The notes: a model not told the origin generated them from the letters alone. Shown: positions 42,417 to 51,846, counted from the stretch's first letter. The stretch: 64,000 nucleotides of DNA from Burkholderia paludis (GCF_000732615.1 NZ_JPGL01000047.1:1-64000); one strand, 5' to 3'. Made by a program: numbers and translations.

Positions 42417-43736
42417 ATGCAGACGCGATCCACCCTCGATGAGCATGCGACAGTCGCGGCGCCGGCGCCCGCGCGCACCGCGAAGCACTACCTGCTGGCC
42501 GGCTGGGCCAGCATGGCCGGCACCACGATCGAGTGGTACGACTTCTTCCTCTACGGCACGGCCGCCGCCCTCGTGTTCAACCGCATCTTCTTCCCGTCGC
42601 TGGACCCCGTCGTCGGCACGCTCGCCGCGTTCGGCACGTTCGCGGTCGGCTTCATCGGGCGGCCGATGGGCGGCATCGTGTTCGGCCACTTCGGCGACCG
42701 GATCGGCCGCAAGTCGATGCTGATGATCACGCTGCTGCTGATGGGCGTGCCGAGCATGATCATCGGGCTGATCCCGTCGTACGACCGCATCGGCTACTGG
42801 GCCGCCGCGCTGCTGATCGCGATGCGCTTCCTGCAGGGCATGGCCGTCGGCGGCGAATGGGGCGGCGCGGTGCTGATGGCGGTCGAGCACGCGCCGAAGG
42901 GCCGCAAGGGGCTGTTCGGCAGCCTGCCGCAAACGGGCGTCGGGCTCGGCCTGATCCTGTCATCGCTCGCGATGGCCGCGGTCGCCGCGCTGCCGGAAGC
43001 CGACATGCTGTCGTGGGGCTGGCGCGTGCCGTTCCTCGCGAGCATCGCGCTCGTCGGCCTCGGCTGGTTCATCCGCGCGCGAGTGCCGGAATCGCCCGAC
43101 TTCGAGAAGGTGCAGCGCCAGGGCAAGGCCGAGAAGTCGCCGGTCATGGCCGCGCTGCGCCGCCATCCGCGCGAGGTGCTGACGATCGTCGGCGCACGCG
43201 CCGCCGAGAACACGTGGTTCTACATGGTCGTCACGTTCGCGCTCGCTTACGCGACGCAGCAGCTGCATCTGCCGAAGGCCGACATGCTGCACGCGATCAC
43301 GGCGGGCGCCGCGCTGTCGCTCGTCACGATGCCGCTGTGCGGCCACCTGAGCGACCGCATCGGCCAGCGCCGGATGTTCGCGATCGGCCTCGTGCTGATG
43401 TGCGCGTTCGCCGCGCCGTTCTTCATGATGCTCGGCACGCAGCACACGTCGACCGCCTGGTGGGCGATCGTGCTCGGCCTCGGCGTCGTGTTCCCGATCC
43501 TCTATGCGCCGGAAGCGCTGCTGTTCGCGCAGCAGTTCCCGGCGGAAATCCGCTACAGCGGCATCTCGCTGTCGGTGCAGCTCGCCGGCGTGATCGGCGG
43601 CGGCTTCGCGCCGATGATCGCGACGTCGCTGCTCAAGACCGGCGGCGGCCAGCCGCATTACGTGATCGCGTACCTCGTCGGCTTCGGCGTGTTCGCGCTC
43701 GCCTGTACCGCGCTGATGCGTCCGGCGCGCGCCTGA
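42417..43736 (+). CDS. MFS transporter, metabolite:H+ symporter (MHS) family
   Basis: The 439-residue protein has 12 helices and the MHS hallmarks TTIEWYDFFLYGTAAALVF in helix 1, the loop motif GHFGDRIGRKSML and MRFLQGMAVGGEWGGAVLM at helix 4. It belongs to the same family as the transporter at 19275-20579 but is not a close copy. It precedes mmsA and mmsB in the same direction, so it may import a branched-chain-acid intermediate such as 3-hydroxyisobutyrate; this is inference. ATG 42417 follows CGGAGACACC. Confidence 0.87.
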   Translation: MQTRSTLDEHATVAAPAPARTAKHYLLAGWASMAGTTIEWYDFFLYGTAAALVFNRIFFPSLDPVVGTLAAFGTFAVGFIGRPMGGIVFGHFGDRIGRKSMLMITLLLMGVPSMIIGLIPSYDRIGYWAAALLIAMRFLQGMAVGGEWGGAVLMAVEHAPKGRKGLFGSLPQTGVGLGLILSSLAMAAVAALPEADMLSWGWRVPFLASIALVGLGWFIRARVPESPDFEKVQRQGKAEKSPVMAALRRHPREVLTIVGARAAENTWFYMVVTFALAYATQQLHLPKADMLHAITAGAALSLVTMPLCGHLSDRIGQRRMFAIGLVLMCAFAAPFFMMLGTQHTSTAWWAIVLGLGVVFPILYAPEALLFAQQFPAEIRYSGISLSVQLAGVIGGGFAPMIATSLLKTGGGQPHYVIAYLVGFGVFALACTALMRPARA

Positions 43737-43774
43737 TCGCGCCTGCGCCGGATCGATTTCGGTTCGTCCCGCCT

Positions 43775-43818
43775 CCACCGTGCACGCACGCGCGGTGGAT
43801 GCCGGAGCCCCTTTTTTT
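43775..43818 (+). terminator. Weak terminator-like element between transporter and mmsA
   Basis: CCACCG (43775-43780) pairs with CGGTGG (43793-43798) across a 12-base loop; a run of seven T follows 13 bases later (43812-43818). The distance to the T-run is longer than usual, so read-through into mmsA is likely. Confidence 0.35.
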
Positions 43819-43845
43819 ATCGCCACACCGTTTCCCGGAGACTCC

Positions 43846-45372
43846 ATGAACGCCGCAGTTCCCCAGACCACCCTCGCCCTGCCCACCGCCAAGCTGCTGA
43901 TCGACGGCGCGTTTGTCGAATCGCAAAGCGCCGAATGGGGCGACATCGTCAACCCCGCGACGCAGGAAGTCATCGGCCGCGTGCCGTATGCGACGCTCGA
44001 CGAGGTCGACGCCGCGATCGCGTCCGCGCAGCGCGCATTCCAGACCTGGAAGACGACGCCGATCGGCGCGCGGCTGCGCATCATGCTGAAATTCCAGGAT
44101 CTCGTGCGCCGCAATCTCGAACGGATCGCGCACACGCTGACGGCCGAGCAAGGCAAGACGCTGCCCGACGCGCAAGGCGACATCTTCCGCGGCCTGGAAG
44201 TCGTCGAGCACGCATGCTCGATCGGCACGCTGCAGCAGGGCGAATTCGCGGAGAACGTCGCGGGCGGCGTCGATACCTACACGCTGCGCCAGCCGATCGG
44301 CGTGTGTGCGGGCATCACGCCGTTCAACTTCCCCGGGATGATCCCGCTGTGGATGTTCCCGATGGCGATCGTCTGCGGCAACACCTTCGTGCTGAAGCCG
44401 TCGGAGCAGGACCCGCTGTCGACGATGCAGCTCGTCGAACTCGCGATCGAGGCCGGCGTGCCGCAAGGCGTGCTGAACGTCGTGCACGGCGGCAAGACGG
44501 TGGTCGACCGCCTCTGCACGCATCCGGACATCAAGGCGATCTCGTTCGTCGGCTCGACGCGCGTCGGCACCCACGTGTACAACCTCGGCAGCCAGCACGG
44601 CAAGCGCGTGCAGTCGATGATGGGCGCGAAGAATCACGCGGTCGTGCTGCCCGACGCACACCGCGAGCAGTCGATCAACGCGCTCGTCGGCGCGGGCTTC
44701 GGCGCGGCCGGCCAGCGCTGCATGGCGACCTCGGTGGTCGTGCTGGTCGGCCGCGCGCGCGACTGGCTGCCCGAGCTCGTCGAGAAGGCGAAGGCGTTGA
44801 AGGTCAATGCGGGCGCGGAAGCCGGCACGGACGTCGGGCCGGTCGTGTCGAAGGCGGCGAAGGAACGCATCCTGTCGCTGATCGACGCGGGCGTGAAGGC
44901 CGGCGCGAAGCTCGAACTCGACGGCCGCGACGTGAAGGTGCCGGGCTACGAGCAGGGCAACTTCGTCGGCCCGACGATCTTCTCGGGCGTGACGACCGAC
45001 ATGCCGATCTACACGGAAGAAATCTTCGGGCCGGTGGTGGTCGTGATGGAAGCCGACACGCTCGACGAAGCCATCGCGCTCGTCAACCGCAACCCGATGG
45101 GCAACGGCGTGGGCCTGTTCACGCAGAGCGGCGCGGCCGCGCGCAAGTTCCAGAGCGAGATCGACATCGGCCAGGTCGGCATCAACATCCCGATCCCGGT
45201 GCCGGTGCCCTACTTCAGCTTCACCGGCTCGCGCGGCTCGAAGCTCGGCGATCTGGGCCCGTACGGCAAGCAGGTCGTGCAGTTCTACACGCAGACCAAG
45301 ACCGTGACCGCACGCTGGTTCGACGACGACGCGACGGTCGGCGGCGTGAACACGACGATCGCGCTGCGCTGA
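43846..45372 (+). CDS. mmsA: Methylmalonate-semialdehyde dehydrogenase (CoA-acylating)
   Basis: The 508-residue aldehyde dehydrogenase has catalytic C292 in GAAGQRCMATS and the MmsA-specific text: ITPFNFPGMIPLWMFPMAI instead of the general TPWNFP, FVGSTRVGTHVYN, and INIPIPVPVPYFSFTGSRGS near the C-terminus. MmsA turns methylmalonate semialdehyde into propionyl-CoA with CoA and NAD, ending valine catabolism. It lies with mmsB. The ribosome site CCGGAGACTCC precedes ATG 43846. Confidence 0.93.
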   Translation: MNAAVPQTTLALPTAKLLIDGAFVESQSAEWGDIVNPATQEVIGRVPYATLDEVDAAIASAQRAFQTWKTTPIGARLRIMLKFQDLVRRNLERIAHTLTAEQGKTLPDAQGDIFRGLEVVEHACSIGTLQQGEFAENVAGGVDTYTLRQPIGVCAGITPFNFPGMIPLWMFPMAIVCGNTFVLKPSEQDPLSTMQLVELAIEAGVPQGVLNVVHGGKTVVDRLCTHPDIKAISFVGSTRVGTHVYNLGSQHGKRVQSMMGAKNHAVVLPDAHREQSINALVGAGFGAAGQRCMATSVVVLVGRARDWLPELVEKAKALKVNAGAEAGTDVGPVVSKAAKERILSLIDAGVKAGAKLELDGRDVKVPGYEQGNFVGPTIFSGVTTDMPIYTEEIFGPVVVVMEADTLDEAIALVNRNPMGNGVGLFTQSGAAARKFQSEIDIGQVGINIPIPVPVPYFSFTGSRGSKLGDLGPYGKQVVQFYTQTKTVTARWFDDDATVGGVNTTIALR

Positions 45373-45389
45373 TGCCCGGGAGCCAGCAC

Positions 45390-46280
45390 ATGGAAATCGC
45401 ATTCATCGGGCTCGGCAACATGGGCGGCCCCATGGCCGCCAACCTGCTCAAGGCCGGCCACGCGCTGACGGTGTTCGACCTCGACGCGCACGCGGTCGAC
45501 GCCGCGGTGCGCGCGGGCGCGACCGCCGCCGGCTCGCCGCGCGACGCGGCCGCGCGCGGCGCGGTCGTGATCACGATGCTGCCGGCCGCCCAGCACGTGC
45601 GCGCGGTCTATCTCGGCGACGACGGCGTGCTGGCCGGCGCGCGCGCCGGCGCGACGCTGATCGACTGCAGCACGATCGATCCCGGCACCGTGCGCGCGGT
45701 GGCCGACGCGGCCGCGCAGCGCGGCTTCCCGCTCGCCGACGCGCCCGTGTCGGGCGGCACCGGCGGCGCGCAGGCCGGCACGCTGACCTTCATGGTCGGC
45801 GCGGAAGGCGCGCTGTTCGAGCGCATCCGCCCCGTGCTGCTCGACATGGGCCGGAACGTCGTGCATTGCGGCGGAACGGGCACCGGGCAGATCGCGAAGA
45901 TCTGCAACAACCTGCTGCTCGGGATCTCGATGATGGGCGTGTCGGAGGCGATGGCGCTCGGCGCCGCGCTCGGCATCGACCCGGCGGTGCTGGCCGGCAT
46001 CATCAACACCTCGACCGGGCGTTGCTGGAGTTCGGACACGTACAACCCGTATCCGGGCGTCAGCGACACCGCGCCGGCCGCACGCGGTTACGCGGGCGGC
46101 TTCGCGGCGAACCTGATGCTGAAGGATCTCGGGCTCGCGACCGAAGCGGCGCGGCATGCGCATCAACCGGTGTGGATGGGCGCGCTCGCGCAGCAGCTTT
46201 ATCAGTCGATGAACCAGCAGGGGCTCGGCACGCTCGACTTCTCCGCGTGCGTGAAGCTGTACGAGGCGCAGCCGGCGTAA
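45390..46280 (+). CDS. mmsB: 3-Hydroxyisobutyrate dehydrogenase
   Basis: The 296-residue protein has the N-terminal NAD motif IAFIGLGNMGGPMAANLLKA, the substrate-binding DAPVSGGTGGAQAGTL and the catalytic lysine region GQIAKICNNLLLG, diagnostic of 3-hydroxyisobutyrate dehydrogenase. It oxidises 3-hydroxyisobutyrate to methylmalonate semialdehyde for MmsA. I prefer ATG 45390, with GGGAG nine bases ahead, over ATG 45372, which overlaps the mmsA stop and would add six residues. A strong hairpin follows the gene. Confidence 0.93.
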   Translation: MEIAFIGLGNMGGPMAANLLKAGHALTVFDLDAHAVDAAVRAGATAAGSPRDAAARGAVVITMLPAAQHVRAVYLGDDGVLAGARAGATLIDCSTIDPGTVRAVADAAAQRGFPLADAPVSGGTGGAQAGTLTFMVGAEGALFERIRPVLLDMGRNVVHCGGTGTGQIAKICNNLLLGISMMGVSEAMALGAALGIDPAVLAGIINTSTGRCWSSDTYNPYPGVSDTAPAARGYAGGFAANLMLKDLGLATEAARHAHQPVWMGALAQQLYQSMNQQGLGTLDFSACVKLYEAQPA

Positions 46281-46306
46281 GCGCCGCGGCCCGCGCCGGA
46301 CGTACG

Positions 46307-46342
46307 CCGGCCCGCGATGCACCTGCGTGCATCGCGGGCCGG
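46307..46342 (+). terminator. Strong hairpin after mmsB
   Basis: A perfect 16-bp stem, CCGGCCCGCGATGCAC with GTGCATCGCGGGCCGG, closes on a 4-base loop CTGC. It lies 27 bases after the mmsB stop. There is no T-run, so termination may need Rho or the hairpin may guard the 3' end. Confidence 0.65.
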
Positions 46343-46413
46343 TCTGCATGCGGGGGAGGAAAACCGCCGCGCCGCTTCGGCGGGCCGGGCGGCGCAACCG
46401 CGCCGCCGGCCGG

Positions 46414-46746
46414 TCAGCTGCGCGGGTTCGACGCCGTCTCGAAGGTCGGATGGCACTCGAACGCGAGTTCGGAACGCGCGCCGACGCGGCTGCCGCCGGT
46501 CAGCGCCTCCTGCTTCAGGCTCGCGCGCATGCCGCGCTGCGTGCAATAGCTGGTGGCTTCGTTGACCGCCCGCTCATGGGCGTCGGCCCATGTCGTCGAC
46601 ACGCCGACCGTGCGCGTCGTCACGGTGAACACGTTCGGATTCGACGTCGCGGTCACGTCGGAAGCGGTCGAACACGCGGCGAGCAAGCATGCGGCAGCCG
46701 CAACGGTCAACCATCGCAGGGTTCGGGAAGAAACGGAAGTGGACAT
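46414..46746 (-). CDS. Small lipoprotein
   Basis: The 110-residue protein has a lipoprotein signal with lipobox LLAAC (cysteine near residue 25) after LRWLTVAAAACLLAA. The mature part (STASDVTATSNPNVFTVTTR) includes WADAHERAVNEATSYCTQRGM and a final CHP, with two cysteines that may bond. I recognise the general YgdI/YecR-like small lipoprotein shape but cannot name a family. ATG 46746 gives a normal signal length; the open frame 16 codons upstream lacks support. It faces mmsB and reads convergently. Confidence 0.72.
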   Translation of the reverse strand: MSTSVSSRTLRWLTVAAAACLLAACSTASDVTATSNPNVFTVTTRTVGVSTTWADAHERAVNEATSYCTQRGMRASLKQEALTGGSRVGARSELAFECHPTFETASNPRS

Positions 46747-47277
46747 GGGGGGCAGGCACGCGCCTTTTGGCGCGCATTGAGCAACATAGGCCACAGTATG
46801 CCTGCCCGATCACCGGAGATCATGCCCCTTTCGGTGAACACATTGTTTCGAAAGGTTAAACGATACCGGTATCGCTCTGGTCGGTCGGGAATTTTGGGGC
46901 CATATTCGGTCCGCTCACGGGCCTTCCGGCATTTTTGACACCCGCGACGCCGGGGCCAGCCGCACGGCCCGAACCGCCCCAAACAGAGAACCGCGACCGG
47001 GAGGCCCGCAAGGCCGGAAAACCGCCTCGCCGCTCCACCGCCTTCGCCACGGATCGCGCCCTCAAACCCACCATCCGCCTGCCTCACCCGGCCGCCACGG
47101 CCCGTCGCATTCCATTCATTTTCCGAATGCCACCCAGCCGAATATTTAATTTCCCATCGCCGGACGGCCCGCCCATACTCGCCAGCAAATCCGAGACATA
47201 ACGTCCACGCCGGCCGGGCCAGCGCAATGCGCCCCCGCAGCCGGTTCGCGCCCCTGCACATGGAAGGAGACACCTGC
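46747..47277. promoter_or_regulatory. 531-bp control region with a 14-bp palindrome
   Basis: CGATACCGGTATCG at 46861-46874 is a perfect palindrome in the gap between the divergent lipoprotein and NCS1 genes. A promoter for the lipoprotein is probably next to it. The right third (about 47100-47190) is AT-richer (CATTCATTTTCCG, ATATTTAATTTCCC) and may carry the NCS1 promoter. No gene is seen. Confidence 0.45.
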
Positions 47278-48810
47278 GTGCAACTGGAAGCCACTCACCG
47301 CCCGGGCCTCATGCCCGGCGCGCACGACGCATCGCATCGAACCGACACGGCCGCGCACGATCCCGCGCTGAGCCCCCGGCTGCACAATTCCGACCTCGCG
47401 CCGACCCGGGCCGAGGGCCGCACATGGGGCCGCTACAGCATCTTCGCGCTGTGGACCAACGACGTGCACAACATCGCCAACTACTCGTTCGCGATCGGGC
47501 TGTTCGCGCTCGGCCTGTCGGGCTGGCAGATGCTCGCGTCGCTCGCGATCGGCGCGGTGCTCGTGTACGGCTTCATGAACCTCACCGGCTACATGGGCCA
47601 GAAGACCGGCGTGCCGTTCCCGGTGATCAGCCGGATGAGCTTCGGCATCTACGGCGCACTGCTGCCGGCGATGATCCGCGCGGTGATCGCGATCGCGTGG
47701 TTCGGCATCCAGACCTATCTCGCGTCCGTCGTGCTGCGCGTGCTGCTCACCGCGATCTGGCCGGGCCTCGCCGCGTTCGACCGGGACGCGATCCTCGGGC
47801 TGTCGACGCTCGGCTGGATCACGTTCGTCGCGATCTGGCTCGTGCAGATCGGCATCCTCACGTACGGGATGGAAATGGTCCGCAAGTACGAAGGGCTCGC
47901 CGGCCCGGTGATCCTGGTCACGACGCTGTCGCTCGCCGCATGGATGTTCAGCCGCACGGGCGGCCATCCCGCGATGTCGATCGGCAAGCCGCTGACCGGC
48001 CTGAAGATGTGGACGGAGGTGTTCGCGGGCGGCGCGCTGTGGCTCGCGATCTACGGCACGCTGGTGCTCAACTTCTGCGATTTCGCGCGCTCGTCGCCGA
48101 GCGCGAAGACGGTGCGCGTGGGCAACTTCTGGGGGCTGCCGGTCAACATCCTCGTGTTCGCGACGATCAGCTTCGTGCTCGCCGGCGCGCAGTTCAAGCT
48201 GAACGGCCACATCATCCACAGCCCGACGGAAATCATCGCGACGGTGCCGAACAGGCTGTTCCTCGTGCTCGGCTGCCTCGCGTTCCTGATCGTGACGGTC
48301 GCCGTCAACATCATGGCGAACTTCGTCGCGCCGGCCTTCGTGCTGACGAGCCTCGCGCCGCACCGCCTGTCGTTCCGCCGCGCCGGGCTGATCAGCGCGA
48401 CGGTCGCCGTGCTGATCCTGCCGTGGAACCTGTACAACAGCCCGATCGTGATCGTCTACTTCCTGTCCGGGCTCGGCGCGCTGCTCGGCCCGCTGTACGG
48501 GATCATCACGGTCGACTACTGGCTCGTGCGCAAGCAGCGCGTGAATGTGCCCGATCTCTACACCGAAGCGCCGACCGGCGCCTATTTCTACACGCGCGGC
48601 GTGAACCGCAAGGCGCTCGCGGCACTCGTGCCGTCCGCGCTGATCTCGATCGCGCTCGCCGTCGTGCCGGCCTTCGGCGCGATGACGCCGTTCTCGTGGC
48701 TGCTCGGCGCGGCCATCGCGGGCGGCGTGTACTGGCTGCTGGCCGATCGCACGCGGCACTACGACGAGCGCTCGGGCGAGCACATCGCGGTCGCCTGCGC
48801 CCGACACTGA
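47278..48810 (+). CDS. NCS1-family nucleobase/hydantoin/allantoin permease
   Basis: The 510-residue protein has about 12 membrane helices and NCS1 marks: SDLAPTRAEGRTWGRYSIFALWTND split before helix 1, then GVPFPVISRMSFGIYGALLPA, LNFCDFARSS and WYLVRKQ-like YWLVRKQRVNVPDLY. NCS1 carriers import purines, pyrimidines, allantoin or hydantoins with sodium or protons. The GTG start at 47278 is chosen because AAGGAG lies eight bases ahead; ATG 47260 would put the ribosome site inside the gene. It is followed by a racemase-superfamily enzyme, so a hydantoin-like or related cyclic ureide substrate is likely. Confidence 0.88.
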   Translation: MQLEATHRPGLMPGAHDASHRTDTAAHDPALSPRLHNSDLAPTRAEGRTWGRYSIFALWTNDVHNIANYSFAIGLFALGLSGWQMLASLAIGAVLVYGFMNLTGYMGQKTGVPFPVISRMSFGIYGALLPAMIRAVIAIAWFGIQTYLASVVLRVLLTAIWPGLAAFDRDAILGLSTLGWITFVAIWLVQIGILTYGMEMVRKYEGLAGPVILVTTLSLAAWMFSRTGGHPAMSIGKPLTGLKMWTEVFAGGALWLAIYGTLVLNFCDFARSSPSAKTVRVGNFWGLPVNILVFATISFVLAGAQFKLNGHIIHSPTEIIATVPNRLFLVLGCLAFLIVTVAVNIMANFVAPAFVLTSLAPHRLSFRRAGLISATVAVLILPWNLYNSPIVIVYFLSGLGALLGPLYGIITVDYWLVRKQRVNVPDLYTEAPTGAYFYTRGVNRKALAALVPSALISIALAVVPAFGAMTPFSWLLGAAIAGGVYWLLADRTRHYDERSGEHIAVACARH

Positions 48811-48831
48811 ACCCACGCTTACGGAGTCACG

Positions 48832-49560
48832 ATGAGGATCCTGGTAGTCAACGTCAACACGACCGCGTCGATCACCGACGCGATCGCCGCGCAGGCGCAG
48901 GCCGCCGCGTCGCCGGGCACGGAGATCGTCGGGCTGACGCCGCGCTTCGGCGCGGAATCGGTCGAAGGCAACTTCGAGAGCTACCTCGCGGCGATCGCGG
49001 TGATGGATCGCGTGCTGAGCTACGACGAACCGTACGACGCGGTGATCCAGGCCGGCTACGGCGAGCACGGCCGCGAAGGCCTGCAGGAACTGCTGACGGT
49101 GCCCGTCGTCGACATCACCGAAGCGGCCGCGAGCGTCGCGATGCTGCTCGGCCACCGCTACTCGGTGGTCACGACGCTCGACCGCACGGTGCCGCTGATC
49201 GAGGATCGCCTGAAGCTCGCCGGGCTCGATGCGCGCTGCGCGTCGGTCCGCGCGAGCGGCCTCGCGGTGCTCGAACTCGAAGAGAATCCGGCCCGCGCGA
49301 TCGAGGCGATCGTCGGCCAGGCGCAGCGCGCGGTGAAGGACGATCGCGCGGAAGTGATCTGTCTCGGCTGCGGCGGGATGGCCGGCCTCGACCGGCAGAT
49401 CGGGGAATGCACGGGCGTGCCGGTCGTGGACGGCGTCGCGGCCGCCGTCGCGCTCGCCGAGTCGCTGGTCCGGCTGAAGCTGACGACGTCGAAGGTGCGC
49501 ACGTACGCGCCGCCGCGCCCGAAGCGGATCGTCGGCTGGCCGGGCACGTTCGTCAAATGA
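48832..49560 (+). CDS. Asp/Glu/hydantoin racemase superfamily enzyme with one catalytic cysteine
   Basis: The 242-residue protein begins RILVVNVNTTASIT, as hydantoin and allantoin racemases do, and keeps the second-half cysteine motif VICLGCGGMAGL (C177 and C180). The first-half position that holds the other catalytic cysteine in racemases is glycine here (G75 in QAGYGEHG). Such one-cysteine members include arylmalonate decarboxylase, so racemase activity is doubtful. It starts 21 bases after the NCS1 permease and shares its operon. The substrate is probably what the permease imports. Confidence 0.8.
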   Translation: MRILVVNVNTTASITDAIAAQAQAAASPGTEIVGLTPRFGAESVEGNFESYLAAIAVMDRVLSYDEPYDAVIQAGYGEHGREGLQELLTVPVVDITEAAASVAMLLGHRYSVVTTLDRTVPLIEDRLKLAGLDARCASVRASGLAVLELEENPARAIEAIVGQAQRAVKDDRAEVICLGCGGMAGLDRQIGECTGVPVVDGVAAAVALAESLVRLKLTTSKVRTYAPPRPKRIVGWPGTFVK

Positions 49561-49621
49561 ACGGCCGCCGGCCCGCGGCGACGCCGCGCGCGGACCTCGC
49601 CGTGCCGGACGCCCCGTCGAC

Positions 49622-50785
49622 ATGCGGGACGCGGTAGGCCCGTCGTCGCCGCCGCGCGACGCGTCCGACGCCGCGCACGCGCTCGACCTCCTCGATGCGC
49701 GGCTGATGCGCATCCTGCTGGTGCTGCTGACCGAGCGCACCGTGTCGCGCGCGGCCGTGCGCCTGAACATGTCGCAGCCGGCGACGAGCGCCGCGCTCAA
49801 GCGCCTGCGCACGCTGCTCGGCGATCCGCTGCTGGTGCGCGGCCGCTACGGGATGGTGCCGACCGAGTTCGGCGCGCGGCTGATCGACCCGCTGCGCAAC
49901 GCGCTGCGCGTGATCGACTTCATCCGCATCCAGCAGCCGACGTTCGACGCCCGCTCGTCGGTGCGCACCTATCGGATCGGCTGCCCCGATTACCTGAACG
50001 TGCTGTTCGTGCCGAAGCTCGTCGCGCTGTTCCGCGAGCGCGCGCCGAACGCGCAGCTCGTGTTCCATCCGCTCGGCGACGGCTTCGACGACGAGCGCGC
50101 GCTGGCCGACGGCGAGCTCGACGTCGTGATCGACAATCGCCCGGCCCGCTCGTCGCGCTTCCGGCAGGACGACCTGTTCGACGATCGCATCGTGTGCCTG
50201 ATGCGCGCGACGCATCCGCTCGCGCGGCGCGGCGCGATGACGGCCGCCGAGTATGCCGACGCGCCCCAGCTGTGCCCGACGCCGTCGCGGCTCGAAGCGT
50301 CCGGCGCGATCGACCGGCAGCTCGAACGCGTGGGCCTGCAGCGGCGGATCGTCGTCACGCTGCCGCATTTCGAACTCGCCGCGCACGCGCTCGTGCGCAC
50401 CGACATGCTCCTGACCACCACGTACCGGCTCGCGCGACACTATGCGAAGCTGCTGCCGCTCGCCGCCGTGGCGCTGCCGGCCGAGCCGCCGGAGATCGTG
50501 TACCGGATGACGTGGAACGAAGCGGGCGCGGGCGTCGACGGCGTGCGCTGGCTGCGCGGGCTGATCGCGGAAGCGACGCGCGCGTGGCTCGACGCCGAGG
50601 CCGGGCGGCCGGCGGTGGCTGCGGTGGCCGCCGGCGCGGCCGACGACGCGCGCGACGGCACGCCTGCCGTCACGGCCACGCCCGAACCGCCGCGACGCAC
50701 GCGCCGCGGCCGGCCGACGCATTGCCGCGCCTCGCACCCGCCGAGGGCGGCGCGCGTCCATCGCGTCGCGACCAAGCCGCACTGA
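49622..50785 (+). CDS. LysR-family regulator with basic C-terminal extension
   Basis: The 387-residue protein has an N-terminal winged helix (TVSRAAVRLNMSQPATSAALKRL, about residues 40-62) and NodD/PnbR-type binding-domain segments (YRIGCPDYLNVLFVPKLVALF and LPHFELAAHALVRTD). Such members control aromatic or heterocyclic catabolism. About 50 residues at the C-terminus (from AVAAVAAGAADDARD) are low-complexity and end in an Arg/His-rich tail (RRTRRGRPTHCRASH), probably a lineage-specific extension. It comes 61 bases after the racemase-like gene in the same direction and likely regulates that operon. Confidence 0.85.
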   Translation: MRDAVGPSSPPRDASDAAHALDLLDARLMRILLVLLTERTVSRAAVRLNMSQPATSAALKRLRTLLGDPLLVRGRYGMVPTEFGARLIDPLRNALRVIDFIRIQQPTFDARSSVRTYRIGCPDYLNVLFVPKLVALFRERAPNAQLVFHPLGDGFDDERALADGELDVVIDNRPARSSRFRQDDLFDDRIVCLMRATHPLARRGAMTAAEYADAPQLCPTPSRLEASGAIDRQLERVGLQRRIVVTLPHFELAAHALVRTDMLLTTTYRLARHYAKLLPLAAVALPAEPPEIVYRMTWNEAGAGVDGVRWLRGLIAEATRAWLDAEAGRPAVAAVAAGAADDARDGTPAVTATPEPPRRTRRGRPTHCRASHPPRAARVHRVATKPH

Positions 50786-50817
50786 ACGGCGCGACGCGAT
50801 GCGACGGGCGCACGATG

Positions 50818-51759
50818 TCAGGTATGCCGCGCAAGCGTGAGCAAGATCGACAGCGACACGATCGATCCGAGCGTCGACAGCAGGATCGTGCGCGACGTCA
50901 CGTGCGCTTCGCGCCCGTAGAACTCGGCCAGCATGTAAGGCCCCGTGCCGGTCGGCAGCGCGGCGAGCACGACGGCGATCTGCACGAGCACGGGCGGCAT
51001 CGCGAACACGCGCACGCCGAGCCACCACGCGAGGGCCGGCTGCACGAACAGCTTCACCGCCGTCAGCGCGACGCTGCCGCGCGGCGCCGGACCGCCCGCC
51101 TCCCGCTTCTCCGCGAGAAACAACCCGAGACTGACGAGCGCACACGGGCTGGCGGCCGCGCCGAGCAACTTCAGGAACGTGTCGACGGGCGCGCCGAGCG
51201 GCACCCGGGCGGCCGATACGCAAACGCCCGCGAGCGGCGCGACGATCAGCGGATTGCGCAGCAGCGCGCCGATCACCTTCCACATCAGTTTCAGCGGCGC
51301 GCGGTCCCGCTGCAGCCCGATCTCGATCAGCACGATCGCACCGGCGAACAGCACGCACGCGACGAGGATGGTGGCGATCGTGGTCGGCGTGAGGCTGTCG
51401 GGGCCGAACGCGAGCAGGCACAGCGGAAAGCCGAGATAGCCGACGTTCGGATACGACGCGGCGATCGCGTCGACGCTCGCATCCGCGAGCCCGCGCCCGC
51501 TGCACAGGCGCCACGCGAGCACGCCGACGAACACGAGCGCGCACGTCGATGCGAAGGTGGCCACGAAGGCCGGCTGGTCGAGCTCGCGCCACGACGCATG
51601 CGCCATGATCTGGAACAGCAGCGCGGGCAGCGCGAGCCACACGACGAACCGGTTCAGCTCCGGGGCCGCGGCCGGCCCGAGTACCCCGCGCCGGCGGCAC
51701 AGGAACCCTGCCGCGATCAGCCCGAATACGGGCAACAGAATCTCGATCGTCGATGACAT
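50818..51759 (-). CDS. AEC-family transporter (auxin efflux carrier type)
   Basis: The 313-residue product has ten predicted helices. The opening IEILLPVFGLIAAGFLCRRRG, the loop LNRFVVWLALPALLF and the second-half LLRNPLIVAPLAGVCVS are typical of AEC permeases such as MdcF and YfdV. Members export or exchange organic acids, for example malonate. It converges with the LysR gene upstream, and no metabolic gene is adjacent, so the substrate is open. Confidence 0.85.
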   Translation of the reverse strand: MSSTIEILLPVFGLIAAGFLCRRRGVLGPAAAPELNRFVVWLALPALLFQIMAHASWRELDQPAFVATFASTCALVFVGVLAWRLCSGRGLADASVDAIAASYPNVGYLGFPLCLLAFGPDSLTPTTIATILVACVLFAGAIVLIEIGLQRDRAPLKLMWKVIGALLRNPLIVAPLAGVCVSAARVPLGAPVDTFLKLLGAAASPCALVSLGLFLAEKREAGGPAPRGSVALTAVKLFVQPALAWWLGVRVFAMPPVLVQIAVVLAALPTGTGPYMLAEFYGREAHVTSRTILLSTLGSIVSLSILLTLARHT

Positions 51760-51846
51760 CTTGAATGCGCTGCGTGAAACCGGAACGCGCCAGCATAATG
51801 GTTCGGCCGGAGCGCGTCCAATCGCGCGGCCCGCCGACGCCCCGCG

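Noticed and set aside
43775..43818. Full termination between the transporter and mmsA
   Set aside because: The stem is only 6 bp and the T-run is 13 bases away, so I list it as weak and still treat the genes as a likely common unit.
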